From positions 1 through 35,599 of IMG/VR virus record IMGVR_UViG_3300009000_001139: a stretch of DNA of 35,599 bases; one strand, given 5' to 3'. Under the pieces are notes generated by a model that was given only the letters and a program-made list of their open reading frames with translations, was not told the origin of the DNA and did no database searches. This document shows positions 1-7,253 of this stretch, piece by piece. Source of the DNA: a virus. The position numbers and the translations under genes were made by a program. Position 1 is the first letter of the stretch; each line of letters starts with the position of its first letter.

Positions 1-2
1 AG

Positions 3-38
3 GTAAATGTCTTTGCCTCGTGGGGAGATGCCTTTTGA
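3..38 (+). CDS. 3' end of an upstream gene (partial)
   Basis: The third frame is open from the window edge to a TGA at 36-38 and reads VNVFASWGDAF. Its codons look like those of neighbouring genes, whereas the alternative frame over the same bases is unusually rich in cysteine. The gene is cut by the window edge, so no function can be given. The TGA overlaps a possible TTG start of the next small gene. Confidence 0.35.
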   Translation, partial: VNVFASWGDAF

Positions 39-154
39 TTAGGTATATCATTGACTGCATCATCCGAGGTCTTGGTATGATGATGTCGTTCACTCTATTG
101 GGATATGGTATCATTCATATCATATTATCCATCCGAAAGAAATTCAAACCTTAA
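35..154 (+). CDS. Small single-pass membrane protein, possible TTG start
   Basis: This frame gives about 39 residues with one hydrophobic segment (GMMMSFTLLGYGIIHIIL) followed by a basic tail, SIRKKFKP, typical of a tiny inner-membrane protein. The TTG at 35 overlaps the TGA of the preceding frame, as often seen in translational coupling. The frame stays open to the window edge, so it may be longer. Its TAA lies inside the first TTAACA box of the promoter at 151. Function unknown. Confidence 0.4.
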   Translation: MIRYIIDCIIRGLGMMMSFTLLGYGIIHIILSIRKKFKP

Positions 155-206
155 CAATTATTTAACATTATAAGTTTGGTGATTCCGACATTTCTCCTTA
201 TATTTA
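151..206 (+). promoter_or_regulatory. Composite Bacteroidota-type promoter with paired TTAACA boxes
   Basis: TTAACA at 151-156 and 162-167 (11 bp apart) is followed after 7 bp by TTTG (175-178), then 20 bp, then TATATTTA (199-206). The last two elements match the Bacteroidota housekeeping -33/-7 boxes. The two TTAACA boxes lie upstream at a spacing repeated in seven other places in this window. It drives the gene starting at 217. Confidence 0.8.
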
Positions 207-216
207 CTATGTAATA

Positions 217-471
217 ATGAGAGAGATGAAAACACCACTATCAGTTAACCAAATGGCCATCCGAGATATCGCTAACGAAAATAAGATAAATCGTGAGGGT
301 GAGAAGAATCATTACTTCGACCACAAGTACCTTTATACAATAGGTAAACTTCACATCGCTAGAACTGACTCACGATATGAGTCTTATATTCTCCCGACCC
401 ATATGTTAGACACTGCCGAGACACGGGCTCTCAATCGTGAGTTAGGTCTTCATTTGGTAAATAAAGTTTAA
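217..471 (+). CDS. Hypothetical small phage protein
   Basis: An 84-residue soluble protein with no recognised domain and no hydrophobic segment. The first ATG lies 10 bp after the -7 box, so the message would be nearly leaderless; an ATG at 226 (MKTPLSVNQ) is an alternative. The bases around 210-225 (taataATGAGAGAGAT) match the leaders at 534 and 21044, so the first few codons could be untranslated leader. The TAA is embedded in the next promoter's first TTAACA box. It is probably an early gene, judging by its dedicated promoter and small size. Confidence 0.7.
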   Translation: MREMKTPLSVNQMAIRDIANENKINREGEKNHYFDHKYLYTIGKLHIARTDSRYESYILPTHMLDTAETRALNRELGLHLVNKV

Positions 472-523
472 CAATTTCTTAACATTATAAGTTTGGTGAT
501 ACCATCAATTATCACTATATTAG
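468..523 (+). promoter_or_regulatory. Composite Bacteroidota-type promoter with paired TTAACA boxes
   Basis: TTAACA at 468-473 and 479-484, then 7 bp, TTTG (492-495), 20 bp and TATATTAG (516-523). The first 30 bp are nearly identical to the copy at 151, while the -33/-7 spacer differs. This argues that the TTAACA pair is a conserved functional site. It serves the operon 552-1852. Confidence 0.8.
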
Positions 524-551
524 TAAGGTAATAATGAGAGAGATAAAAGTT

Positions 552-824
552 ATGACACCATTTCAGATTTTAGTTGACAAAGTTGCCGTGAGATTGGCAC
601 AAGGTAAGAAACCACACACGAAGACATTGAACAAGATGTACAATTATCCAGGTATCACTGCCGAGACTCGTATGAAGATGTTGGATGAGAGATACAAGTA
701 CTTCCGTGAGAGACACTTACAACAACAAAAGGAAATGGAAGAAATGTTTGCTCGTGCTATGAAAGGTACGATGTGGGAGACAGTCGGTGAACCAGTTGAA
801 CACAATATTAAGTTTGTAAAATAA
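552..824 (+). CDS. Hypothetical small phage protein
   Basis: About 90 residues, predicted mostly helical, with a charged glutamine-rich stretch (YFRERHLQQQKEMEEMF) that may form a short coiled coil. I chose ATG 552, preceded by AAAAGTT, the start context used repeatedly here. An in-frame ATG at 534 would add MREIKV, but those bases form a leader shared with 217 and 21044. It is the first gene of a small unknown operon; the next gene begins 6 bp after the stop. Confidence 0.7.
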   Translation: MTPFQILVDKVAVRLAQGKKPHTKTLNKMYNYPGITAETRMKMLDERYKYFRERHLQQQKEMEEMFARAMKGTMWETVGEPVEHNIKFVK

Positions 825-830
825 TAAGTT

Positions 831-1163
831 ATGTCAGTATTTCAAAACACTAAACCAGTAAATTCGATTCAAGAGTTTGAGACTCAGTTAGTTAACCAAT
901 TGACTGAACACTACAATCAGTATAATCACGTTTCAGTTCCCGAAATCAAAATCAACAAAGGGAATAAGTTCTATAAGGTTATCGTAGGTAGTTCGGTATG
1001 GGGGTTCATTGCTCGTATCCCATTCGTTCATAAAGGAATCCAATTACAAAAGGGTGACTTGATGAAACCTGCTGGGTGGTCTGTTGCTGCAAAACATCCA
1101 AGAGGTAATGTCATTCAAGGTACTGCTGCTTATACTCCTTATGGTCCTTTATATCTAAAATAA
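831..1163 (+). CDS. Hypothetical phage protein
   Basis: A 110-residue protein whose C-terminal half reads as small beta strands ending in GDLMKPAGWSVAAKHPRGNV. Patterns of this KPAxWxxxAKxxRGN kind are familiar from other marine phage proteins of unknown function, but I cannot name a family. The start has the AATAAGTTATG context. It lies 6 bp after the upstream stop and 6 bp before the next start, so it is co-transcribed from the promoter at 468. Confidence 0.75.
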   Translation: MSVFQNTKPVNSIQEFETQLVNQLTEHYNQYNHVSVPEIKINKGNKFYKVIVGSSVWGFIARIPFVHKGIQLQKGDLMKPAGWSVAAKHPRGNVIQGTAAYTPYGPLYLK

Positions 1164-1169
1164 AAAGTT

Positions 1170-1661
1170 ATGACAACTGCTGAAAAATTCAAACAAGGGT
1201 GGTCTCTTATGATGGAGGCTTGTTCTGAAGGTGGGTGGGGTGACCCATTCTCATACGCGCGAAGTAGGGAAATTCTAATGGCCGTTGAATTAGGTCATAG
1301 TATATCAGAAACATTGAGTGGTGCGGATGGCATTGATGAGGATGGTGAATGTGAATACAAGTCTACGATTGGTAAGAGTATCAAGGCAAAGTATAGTGGT
1401 ATTTCAATTCAACCCACTTGGGAACTTCAGTTGAGTTATTTGAAAAATGAAAAGATTGGTAAATACCCAAATCATTATATTGCACGTTTTGATTCAAGTG
1501 GAATTGCTGAATGTTGGAAGATGACATCCAACTCGGTATTAGAATGTTTACTTCCCAAGTTGGAGAAGAACTATTACACAGTAGGTAAAACAAAAGACCC
1601 TCGTTTATACGCAGACCTTTCTATGTCTGAAATTAAAAAGCACGGAATTAGAGTAATCTAA
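1170..1661 (+). CDS. Hypothetical phage protein
   Basis: A 163-residue soluble protein of mixed charge with no motif I recognise. The N-terminal part is helical (TAEKFKQGWSLMMEACSEGG). The start sits in ATAAAAAGTTATG. It is the third gene of the 552-1852 operon. A reverse-strand open frame inside it is a shadow. No function can be assigned. Confidence 0.75.
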   Translation: MTTAEKFKQGWSLMMEACSEGGWGDPFSYARSREILMAVELGHSISETLSGADGIDEDGECEYKSTIGKSIKAKYSGISIQPTWELQLSYLKNEKIGKYPNHYIARFDSSGIAECWKMTSNSVLECLLPKLEKNYYTVGKTKDPRLYADLSMSEIKKHGIRVI

Positions 1662-1672
1662 AATAAAAAGTT

Positions 1673-1852
1673 ATGAACAAGTTAAAGAAGAAATTGTTAA
1701 CAAAGTGGTTTATGGAATGGGTAAAGACTGAGACTGATGTCGAGACTCTACAAGCTACTACTATGTTTATTAGAAATCGTAAGGTTGAATTAGTAGGTGA
1801 AGAGAAACCACCAATTGGATTCCGAAGAAATAATTTGGAAATGTCAAAATAA
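1673..1852 (+). CDS. Hypothetical 59-residue protein
   Basis: The start ATG 1673 is preceded by AATAAAAAGTT, the common start context. The product begins MNKLKKKLLTKWFMEW, basic and amphipathic, and ends PPIGFRRNNLEMSK. Its last codons contain the -33 box and spacer of the promoter at 1834, so coding and regulatory sequence overlap. It is the last gene of the 552-1852 operon. Function unknown. Confidence 0.65.
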   Translation: MNKLKKKLLTKWFMEWVKTETDVETLQATTMFIRNRKVELVGEEKPPIGFRRNNLEMSK

Positions 1853-1865
1853 TTCCGTACTTTAG
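1834..1865 (+). promoter_or_regulatory. Bacteroidota-type promoter for the HNH-helicase gene
   Basis: TTTG (1834-1837), 20 bp, TACTTTAG (1858-1865), without TTAACA boxes. The -33 box and most of the spacer are identical to the promoter at 3601. The -33 box lies within the end of the upstream coding sequence. Confidence 0.7.
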
Positions 1866-1884
1866 TAAAGTAAGATTAAGAGAT

Positions 1885-3600
1885 ATGAGTTATACTAAGA
1901 AAGATTATTGTGAGAATACTATTGGTGACCCACCATATGGAGTGTGTAAGCAGGATAAATACCATCATTCAGAATTACACGTTGACCATATAGATGGTGA
2001 CACATCTAATAATGATATCTCAAATTTACAAACCATATGTTCAAATTGCCACGAACGAAAAACACATTTTATGGGAGACCACAAAACCAAGGGTAGAGGT
2101 AACATAACCCAAAACCCACAAACCTTTTCAGAGATTGTAGAATTCTTAGTTGAGATATTCAGTTCCGATGCGTATCAAGAATTAAGAAGGAGTATTCGTA
2201 GAAAGTATTTTATCAACCCATTCAAAAAAGCATATGGTAATGGTTTGGTAAATTGTCTACAAGGTGCAACTGGGTTTGGTAAAACGTATGGATTGTTTGT
2301 CGAGGCAGCACCATATCATTTTAGTCAAGGTGGTCGAGTTCATATTGCACTATCTCCAATGAGGGATTCACAGGGATATGATGAGATACGAAAGTATGTC
2401 AACAAACTTGCAGAATATGAAAAGAACGAACAACGACCAACACTATATCATAGTGACTTACCTGGTGGTATAAATTGGACTCGTGTTAAAAGTGATTTAG
2501 CAAATGGGGAGAATGTTACGATTGTAATGTCTGACCAATACTTTCATAATGAAGAGTACATACGACTTGCAACTGAAATCGTTGGTGAGTATAATACATT
2601 GATTACTCGCGATGAGGCAAGTTATGGTATGTTAAGTAGTTGGGAACTTGCAAAACAAAACAATGGTCATAAGTACCCACCAACTGCAAAATCTGCATAC
2701 TACAACAAATTTATGAAACTCCATAAAGCAGGTGCACATACATTCGGAATCACTGCGACTCCGACACGGGAAATGCAAGACTTAATGTTTGGTGCGGAGT
2801 GGAATATGGCAAACGAAATACCTAACTCTAATGAACTAATCGTATTTAGAAAATGGCATCGAAATCTAACTCTTGCAGATTGGAGTCACGATGACTATGG
2901 TGATAAAACTATTATGCCAACTGAACTCAATAAAATCTTTACATCAGTTGACTCCGAGCAATCAAAGGTGGATGAGTTTAATGAGAAGTATGGGTGTGGT
3001 CACATAAAACGAGAAAAGATAACTGCGTTAATTGTAGCACAAACTGACCAAGGTTCTCGTGAAAAAATTCGACCTACTGATATCGTGGAGTTTCTCAATA
3101 CACCAGAATCAAAAATGCCATCAAACCACACTTTGATAACTGCAACGGCTGAAGGTTGGAAAGAGTACGACTCAACTGGGAAAGAGATAAACTCGGGTGA
3201 TGGTGAGGAATATCAAGATAAGTTGAACAGCTCAGATGAAAAAGCACATTACTTAGTTGTTATGAACAAGGCTGTGTATGGTGTGAATATAAACACACTT
3301 GGGTTTCAATTATGGTTCAGACAATACCAAAACGAAAACGAAGATGGTGAGTCAATCACCAATTCAGCACAACAGGGGTTGGGTAGAATGAACCGAGTAA
3401 ATTTCTCGACTGAGAAAATCGTTCACCTTGCTAAGAACCACGGACCTCATGCAGTGTATGAGTATTTCTTATTTGCAGGTATTGGTTGTTTTGATGTGAA
3501 GGCCCCAAAGAGTCAACACTTTGAGACTGCGTTCTCTAACTTCAAAGAGAATCACGGAACTCACATAATGGATGCCCTCGGTTATTTATTTCAATACTAA
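1885..3600 (+). CDS. HNH endonuclease-SF2 helicase fusion protein
   Basis: A 571-residue protein in two parts. Residues about 5-65 form an HNH nuclease: H35 within HVDHIDGD, N47 in ISNLQ, H56 in CSNCHERK, with C52/C55 as one zinc knuckle and C9/C21 as possible partners. From about 120 it is a superfamily 2 helicase: Walker A GATGFGKT (127-134), a DEAS motif II (243-246), TATPT motif III (290-294) and QQGLGRMNR motif VI (496-504). Such helicases translocate on or unwind nucleic acid using ATP; the HNH part should cut DNA. The role could be repair or recombination (like T4 UvsW), host DNA attack, or a mobile nuclease that fused with a resident helicase. It has its own promoter and is followed directly by another. 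Confidence 0.85.
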   Translation: MSYTKKDYCENTIGDPPYGVCKQDKYHHSELHVDHIDGDTSNNDISNLQTICSNCHERKTHFMGDHKTKGRGNITQNPQTFSEIVEFLVEIFSSDAYQELRRSIRRKYFINPFKKAYGNGLVNCLQGATGFGKTYGLFVEAAPYHFSQGGRVHIALSPMRDSQGYDEIRKYVNKLAEYEKNEQRPTLYHSDLPGGINWTRVKSDLANGENVTIVMSDQYFHNEEYIRLATEIVGEYNTLITRDEASYGMLSSWELAKQNNGHKYPPTAKSAYYNKFMKLHKAGAHTFGITATPTREMQDLMFGAEWNMANEIPNSNELIVFRKWHRNLTLADWSHDDYGDKTIMPTELNKIFTSVDSEQSKVDEFNEKYGCGHIKREKITALIVAQTDQGSREKIRPTDIVEFLNTPESKMPSNHTLITATAEGWKEYDSTGKEINSGDGEEYQDKLNSSDEKAHYLVVMNKAVYGVNINTLGFQLWFRQYQNENEDGESITNSAQQGLGRMNRVNFSTEKIVHLAKNHGPHAVYEYFLFAGIGCFDVKAPKSQHFETAFSNFKENHGTHIMDALGYLFQY

Positions 3601-3632
3601 TTTGGAAATGTCAAAATAATTTTGTATATTGT
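3601..3632 (+). promoter_or_regulatory. Bacteroidota-type promoter for the surface and nucleotide island
   Basis: TTTG (3601-3604), 20 bp, TATATTGT (3625-3632). It shares TTTGGAAATGTCAAAATAAT with the promoter at 1834, starting immediately after the helicase stop codon. The -7 box ends only 6 bp before the next ATG. It is the only clear promoter before 10.7 kb and may drive the whole 3639-10717 run. Confidence 0.7.
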
Positions 3633-3638
3633 AACACT

Positions 3639-3887
3639 ATGGAAAACTATACTAACCGATATGGTGATGAGTTCACCTTTGAATTAAACGAGCAAGGTAA
3701 CATCCAATGGAGTGGTAACTTTAGACATTGCCGTTTCGCAGGTAATGATACTATTACTATGGTAGACCCAAGTGGTGGCCCATACATTTCAAGTGAAATG
3801 GATATGGGGGAGTTTGGGTTTGATGGTAAGATTGTAAATGGATTCATCTCCAACGAAGATGGATACGAAATAGTTGTAGAGAAATGA
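3639..3887 (+). CDS. Hypothetical 82-residue protein
   Basis: A small acidic protein, probably all beta, with short alternating strands (FTFELNEQGNIQWSGNF). No family recognised. The ATG is 6 bp after the -7 box, so the transcript should be leaderless or nearly so. Its TGA overlaps the ATG of the next gene in ATGA. Confidence 0.65.
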   Translation: MENYTNRYGDEFTFELNEQGNIQWSGNFRHCRFAGNDTITMVDPSGGPYISSEMDMGEFGFDGKIVNGFISNEDGYEIVVEK

Positions 3888-3976
3888 GTACATTCATTGA
3901 CATAGGATTTTTATTATCAGGTGTACTTACACTTGCGATTATAACACATACAATATTTAGAAAAGAAGAGGAATAG
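3884..3976 (+). CDS. 30-residue single-span membrane peptide
   Basis: Begins with an ATGA overlap with the previous gene and encodes MSTFIDIGFLLSGVLTLAII followed by a charged tail (FRKEEE). One transmembrane helix covers nearly the whole peptide. kdsB starts 4 bp after its stop. The coupling on both sides supports it as a real gene, although it is very short. Function unknown. Confidence 0.5.
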   Translation: MSTFIDIGFLLSGVLTLAIITHTIFRKEEE

Positions 3977-3979
3977 TAG

Positions 3980-4702
3980 ATGACACCAAAAGTTGCAGTA
4001 GTCATTCCGGCACGATTCAAATCAAGTCGTTTACCAGGAAAACCTTTGATTAAACTCAAGGGTAAGGAAATGATAGTGAGGGTTGCTGAAATTGCTCAAG
4101 GGGCAGTTGGTAAGGAAAACGTATATGTTGCTACTGATACTTATGATATTGCAAGTGTGGTTGAAGGATATGGGTTCAATGTAATTATGACATCCGATAC
4201 TTGTATGACTGGCACGGATAGAGTTGCTGAAGCAGCCACTCAAATCGATGCTGATATGATTATCAATGTTCAAGGTGATGAACCATTACTAAACCCAAGT
4301 GATATTGTAAAGGTACGTGATGCTAAACTCAAGTACCCAAATCATATCATAAATTGTGTTGCACCTATGAATAGATTTGAGGATGGTGCTAATCCTAAGT
4401 TTGCTAAGATTGTATCTAACTTAGATAATGAGATGATGTATATATCACGTGCTCCTATCCCAGCAACAAAAGATGGTTCGTATTCAACACCTATGAAGAA
4501 TGTGTCTATATATGGATTCAATAAAGAACATTTAGAAGGGTTCACTTCAGTAAATGGTAGAACACCACTTGAAGCAATTGAGGATATTGAAACACTTAGG
4601 TTCTTAGAGTTGGGTTACAAAATTAAACTTATAGAAGTAAGTGGGGATTCATATTCAGTAGATTACCCCGAAGATATTAAAGTAGTAGAAGAATTATTAT
4701 AA
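3980..4702 (+). CDS. kdsB: 3-deoxy-manno-octulosonate cytidylyltransferase (CMP-KDO synthetase)
   Basis: A 240-residue nucleotidyltransferase that activates KDO with CTP to give CMP-KDO, the donor used to build the lipopolysaccharide inner core. The N-terminal signature VVIPARFKSSRLPGKPL (residues 7-23) holds the CTP-binding loop, and QGDEP (98-102) is the metal and sugar-binding motif. The length is close to the usual ~245-255. kdsA and a small HAD phosphatase lie 5 kb downstream in the same gene run, so the phage carries the enzymes needed from KDO-8-phosphate formation to CMP-KDO. No KDO transferase is visible. Known KdsB relatives act on similar sugars, so the exact sugar is inferred. Confidence 0.9.
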   Translation: MTPKVAVVIPARFKSSRLPGKPLIKLKGKEMIVRVAEIAQGAVGKENVYVATDTYDIASVVEGYGFNVIMTSDTCMTGTDRVAEAATQIDADMIINVQGDEPLLNPSDIVKVRDAKLKYPNHIINCVAPMNRFEDGANPKFAKIVSNLDNEMMYISRAPIPATKDGSYSTPMKNVSIYGFNKEHLEGFTSVNGRTPLEAIEDIETLRFLELGYKIKLIEVSGDSYSVDYPEDIKVVEELL

Positions 4703-4715
4703 TACCATTTAGTAG

Positions 4716-5600
4716 ATGAATACATTAGACAATCAATACCACACGTTACTCAAACGTGTATTAGATTATGGTATCCAAAAGGATGACCGAACTGGAACTG
4801 GAACACTCTCAGTATTTGGTGGTCAGTTCATTCACGATATGTCCGAAGGATTCCCACTCTTAACCACAAAGAAGATGGCAGTCAAAACTATGATGACTGA
4901 GTTGAAGTGGTTCTTAAAAGGAGATACCAATATCAAATACTTAGTTGATAATGGTTGTAACATCTGGAATGGCGATGCTTATAAGAATTATGAAAGATAT
5001 GCAATGGATAATTCTTATGGTGTTGATATCTTATCAATGGATGAGTTTATCAACGAAATCAAAACCAATGATGAGTTTGCTAAGAAGTGGGGTGAGTTAG
5101 GTCCTATCTATGGTAAACAATGGAGAGATTGGGATGGTACTGACCAAATCCAAAACCTCATCGATGCATTAAAAAATAATCCCGATTCTCGTAGACATAT
5201 AGTATCTGCTTGGAATGTGGGTGAGATGTACAATATGGTTCTACCACCGTGTCACTATGGATTTCAATGTTATGTATCTGATGGTAAGCTATCCCTAATG
5301 TGGAATCAGAGAAGTGTGGATACATTCTTAGGATTACCATTCAACATTGCATCATATGCTACATTACTCTTACTATTATGTGAAGAGACTGGATATCAAC
5401 CAGGTATGTTAATCGGAAATCTTGGTGACATACATATCTATAATAACCACATAGATGCAGTGAACGAACAAATGAGTAGAAGTTCATTTGAATTACCAAC
5501 CATTGAGTTCTCTAATGTAGATATTCTAAATGGTGAGTTTGATTATAAATTGAATGGGTACGAATCCCACCCAAGTATAAAAGCACCTTTGTCTAATTAA
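4716..5600 (+). CDS. thyA: Thymidylate synthase ThyA
   Basis: A 294-residue homologue of the classical folate-dependent thymidylate synthase, which methylates dUMP to dTMP with methylenetetrahydrofolate. Visible landmarks are DDRTGTGTLSVFG near the N terminus, the catalytic cysteine C179 in PPCHYGF, and NQRSVDTFLGLPFNIASYA followed by GDIHIYNNH, the dUMP and folate-binding core. Length and order are normal. It is a common phage gene that raises dTTP supply during replication. It begins 13 bp after kdsB. Confidence 0.95.
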   Translation: MNTLDNQYHTLLKRVLDYGIQKDDRTGTGTLSVFGGQFIHDMSEGFPLLTTKKMAVKTMMTELKWFLKGDTNIKYLVDNGCNIWNGDAYKNYERYAMDNSYGVDILSMDEFINEIKTNDEFAKKWGELGPIYGKQWRDWDGTDQIQNLIDALKNNPDSRRHIVSAWNVGEMYNMVLPPCHYGFQCYVSDGKLSLMWNQRSVDTFLGLPFNIASYATLLLLLCEETGYQPGMLIGNLGDIHIYNNHIDAVNEQMSRSSFELPTIEFSNVDILNGEFDYKLNGYESHPSIKAPLSN

Positions 5601-5614
5601 ATTGGAATTATAGT

Positions 5615-5773
5615 ATGACACACGAAGAAGAGATTGAAGAAATTCTATTTGAAGCATCAGCACACGGAATGATGATTGAAGTAATGGAATGGGCTAAGAA
5701 AGAAATGGAAGAGAATCCTAAATTAAGTAGAGTAGATGCGTATCATCGTGGATACTTAGAATGGTGTAAGTAA
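5615..5773 (+). CDS. Hypothetical 52-residue acidic protein
   Basis: Begins 14 bp after thyA and ends 1 bp before the next ATG. It encodes MTHEEEIEEILFEASAHGMM and finishes DAYHRGYLEWCK. Predicted to be helical, strongly acidic at the N terminus and without hydrophobic spans. Short helical proteins of this look are common in marine T4-like phages, but I cannot assign a family. Confidence 0.6.
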   Translation: MTHEEEIEEILFEASAHGMMIEVMEWAKKEMEENPKLSRVDAYHRGYLEWCK

Positions 5774-5774
5774 T

Positions 5775-5900
5775 ATGGTAGCAGTTATAATCGCGATAAT
5801 TATGTTGTCAATATTTGGTGTAGGTCTATATCAAATTTATTTAGATAACCAAGACAAGAAGAACCAATGCCCTTGTGGTGGTAATTGTAAATGTAAGTAA
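5775..5900 (+). CDS. 41-residue membrane peptide with cysteine cluster
   Basis: One transmembrane helix (VAVIIAIIMLSIFGVGLY, residues 2-19) followed by a polar linker and the C-terminal cluster CPCGGNCKCK, with four cysteines in CxC...CxC spacing. The cluster could bind a metal or Fe-S centre on one face of the membrane. Its TAA shares an A with the ATG of the sulfotransferase-like gene (TAATG), indicating coupling. The clear one-helix-plus-cysteine design makes a real product likely. Confidence 0.55.
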   Translation: MVAVIIAIIMLSIFGVGLYQIYLDNQDKKNQCPCGGNCKCK

Positions 5901-6541
5901 TGGTATATAATCGGTATGGGTTGGTATTCATTGCAATACCCAAATGTGCTACTACAAAAGTACACGAATTATTATCAAGCAAGGATTTAGATATTGAGGG
6001 GACGCACGAGCATATTCGGATGGTTGACTTAGAACATTCACACGAATGTCAAATGACTAACTACAACAAACACACCTTAATTAGATATCATGCATTTACT
6101 ATTGTAAGAAATCCATACGATAGAATATGGAGTGCTTGGAAACATTTAAACCTAAAGAACCAAACTGAGGGTGAGGATGGTATGATTGATAAGTTTCGGG
6201 AGTTTATAAAGACCGAACTAACCACTTGGTTTGGTAATCCAGATAAATTTGGATTAGAAAGTAACTATCACTTTATACCACAAGCTGATTGGATATATAG
6301 TAGAAGAAGATACCTGATAGTAGATACAGTAATGCGGTTTGAAACTTTACAAGAAGATTGGAAATCATTTAGTGAGTGGTACTCAGAGCAAACCGAAGGG
6401 CGATTAGAACTTCCGTGGTTATCACCTACTGATAAATCCAATGCAACCATATCAATAGATGAAGACCCATACGATGATGAGTGTCGTAGAATAGTTAAAA
6501 AATTATATTCATTAGATTTTAAATTACTTGATTATGAATAA
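5900..6541 (+). CDS. Sulfotransferase-family protein
   Basis: A 213-residue protein with the two PAPS-binding signatures of the sulfotransferase superfamily: the 5'-phosphosulfate loop PKCATTK (residues 14-20, after FIAI) and the 3'-phosphate motif VRNPYDRIWSAW (69-80). The arrangement resembles the carbohydrate sulfotransferase families, which move sulfate from PAPS to a sugar hydroxyl. The acceptor cannot be read from sequence. Among KDO genes and a secreted surface protein, a cell-surface glycan is the natural guess. The overlap with the upstream peptide gene suggests joint translation. Confidence 0.7.
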   Translation: MVYNRYGLVFIAIPKCATTKVHELLSSKDLDIEGTHEHIRMVDLEHSHECQMTNYNKHTLIRYHAFTIVRNPYDRIWSAWKHLNLKNQTEGEDGMIDKFREFIKTELTTWFGNPDKFGLESNYHFIPQADWIYSRRRYLIVDTVMRFETLQEDWKSFSEWYSEQTEGRLELPWLSPTDKSNATISIDEDPYDDECRRIVKKLYSLDFKLLDYE

Positions 6542-6731
6542 AAAATCAATGTCAGATAGAGATAATGTAGAACTCTACATCTTACCAGACGATGAAGAGC
6601 AAATGTTGGTTGACTTTATTATGGAGTTAAATGAAATAGATGGTTGGATAGACTTAGAACCAAATCCCGATGATTTACCTAAACTCCAACCGTGGCAAGA
6701 AGAAATCTTAAACAAAGAAATAAATAAATAA
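6534..6731 (+). CDS. Hypothetical 65-residue acidic protein
   Basis: Overlaps the end of the sulfotransferase-like gene by 8 bp. Starts at 6528 (TTG), 6534 and 6549 are all possible; I chose 6534. The product contains VELYILPDDEEQMLVDFI and a proline-rich acidic middle (DLEPNPDDLPKLQPWQEE). It is strongly acidic with no recognisable domain. Function unknown. Confidence 0.6.
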   Translation: MNKKSMSDRDNVELYILPDDEEQMLVDFIMELNEIDGWIDLEPNPDDLPKLQPWQEEILNKEINK

Positions 6732-6738
6732 TTTAGTG

Positions 6739-7047
6739 ATGTCAAACGAGAAACAATTTTATGCCGTGGTAAAGGTAAGGAAAGCTGAACTACTCAAACC
6801 TACCGATGCACAACTGATGTCTTACTACATAGACTATGGATACAATACCATAGAAGAAGTTGTAGAAGATTATGGTATGGAAGAGATGTTAAGAGAGTGG
6901 TACAACAATACCAACTTTACTTCTGAGTTTGGAGAACACCAACACAAATCAAATATCTTTCCTATCGATTGGGACTCCGATATGGAGCAGGTAGATATCA
7001 TTGCCAAAGAAGATTGGGAGGAAATTTATGATAACCACTATGTTTAA
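6739..7047 (+). CDS. Hypothetical 102-residue protein
   Basis: The start is ATG 6739 (MSNEKQFYAVVKV); a GTG one codon earlier is possible. The N-terminal strand pattern FYAVVKVRKAELL is followed by an acidic helical part. No family recognised. The end of this frame overlaps the next gene by 20 bp, where the SD for that gene (GGGAGG) is also located. Confidence 0.65.
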   Translation: MSNEKQFYAVVKVRKAELLKPTDAQLMSYYIDYGYNTIEEVVEDYGMEEMLREWYNNTNFTSEFGEHQHKSNIFPIDWDSDMEQVDIIAKEDWEEIYDNHYV

Positions 7048-7252
7048 AATTCTATTATATTATTTTCTTATAGGTTCAGTTCAACTTATTATTATGGATT
7101 TCTTCATCAACAAACTTGCTGAGTTAATGGATGATAAAGAACCCCTTACCAATAAGGAACGACTTATTGTATTAATCTTATGGCCAATCTATTCAATAGT
7201 CTTTTGGTTCAACTTTATTAAGTCTTTCTTTTGGGGAGATAACGAAAAATAA
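7028..7252 (+). CDS. 74-residue two-span membrane protein
   Basis: ATG 7028 lies 5 bp after GGAGG (7018-7022), one of the few clear Shine-Dalgarno sequences in the window. This decides the start over an upstream TTG. Two hydrophobic segments (FKILLYYFLIGSVQLIIMDF and LIVLILWPIYSIVFWFNFI) flank a short charged loop (DDKEPLTNKER). The ends place both termini on the same side. Function unknown; it lies in the surface-related island. Confidence 0.65.
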   Translation: MITTMFKILLYYFLIGSVQLIIMDFFINKLAELMDDKEPLTNKERLIVLILWPIYSIVFWFNFIKSFFWGDNEK

Positions 7253-7253
7253 A

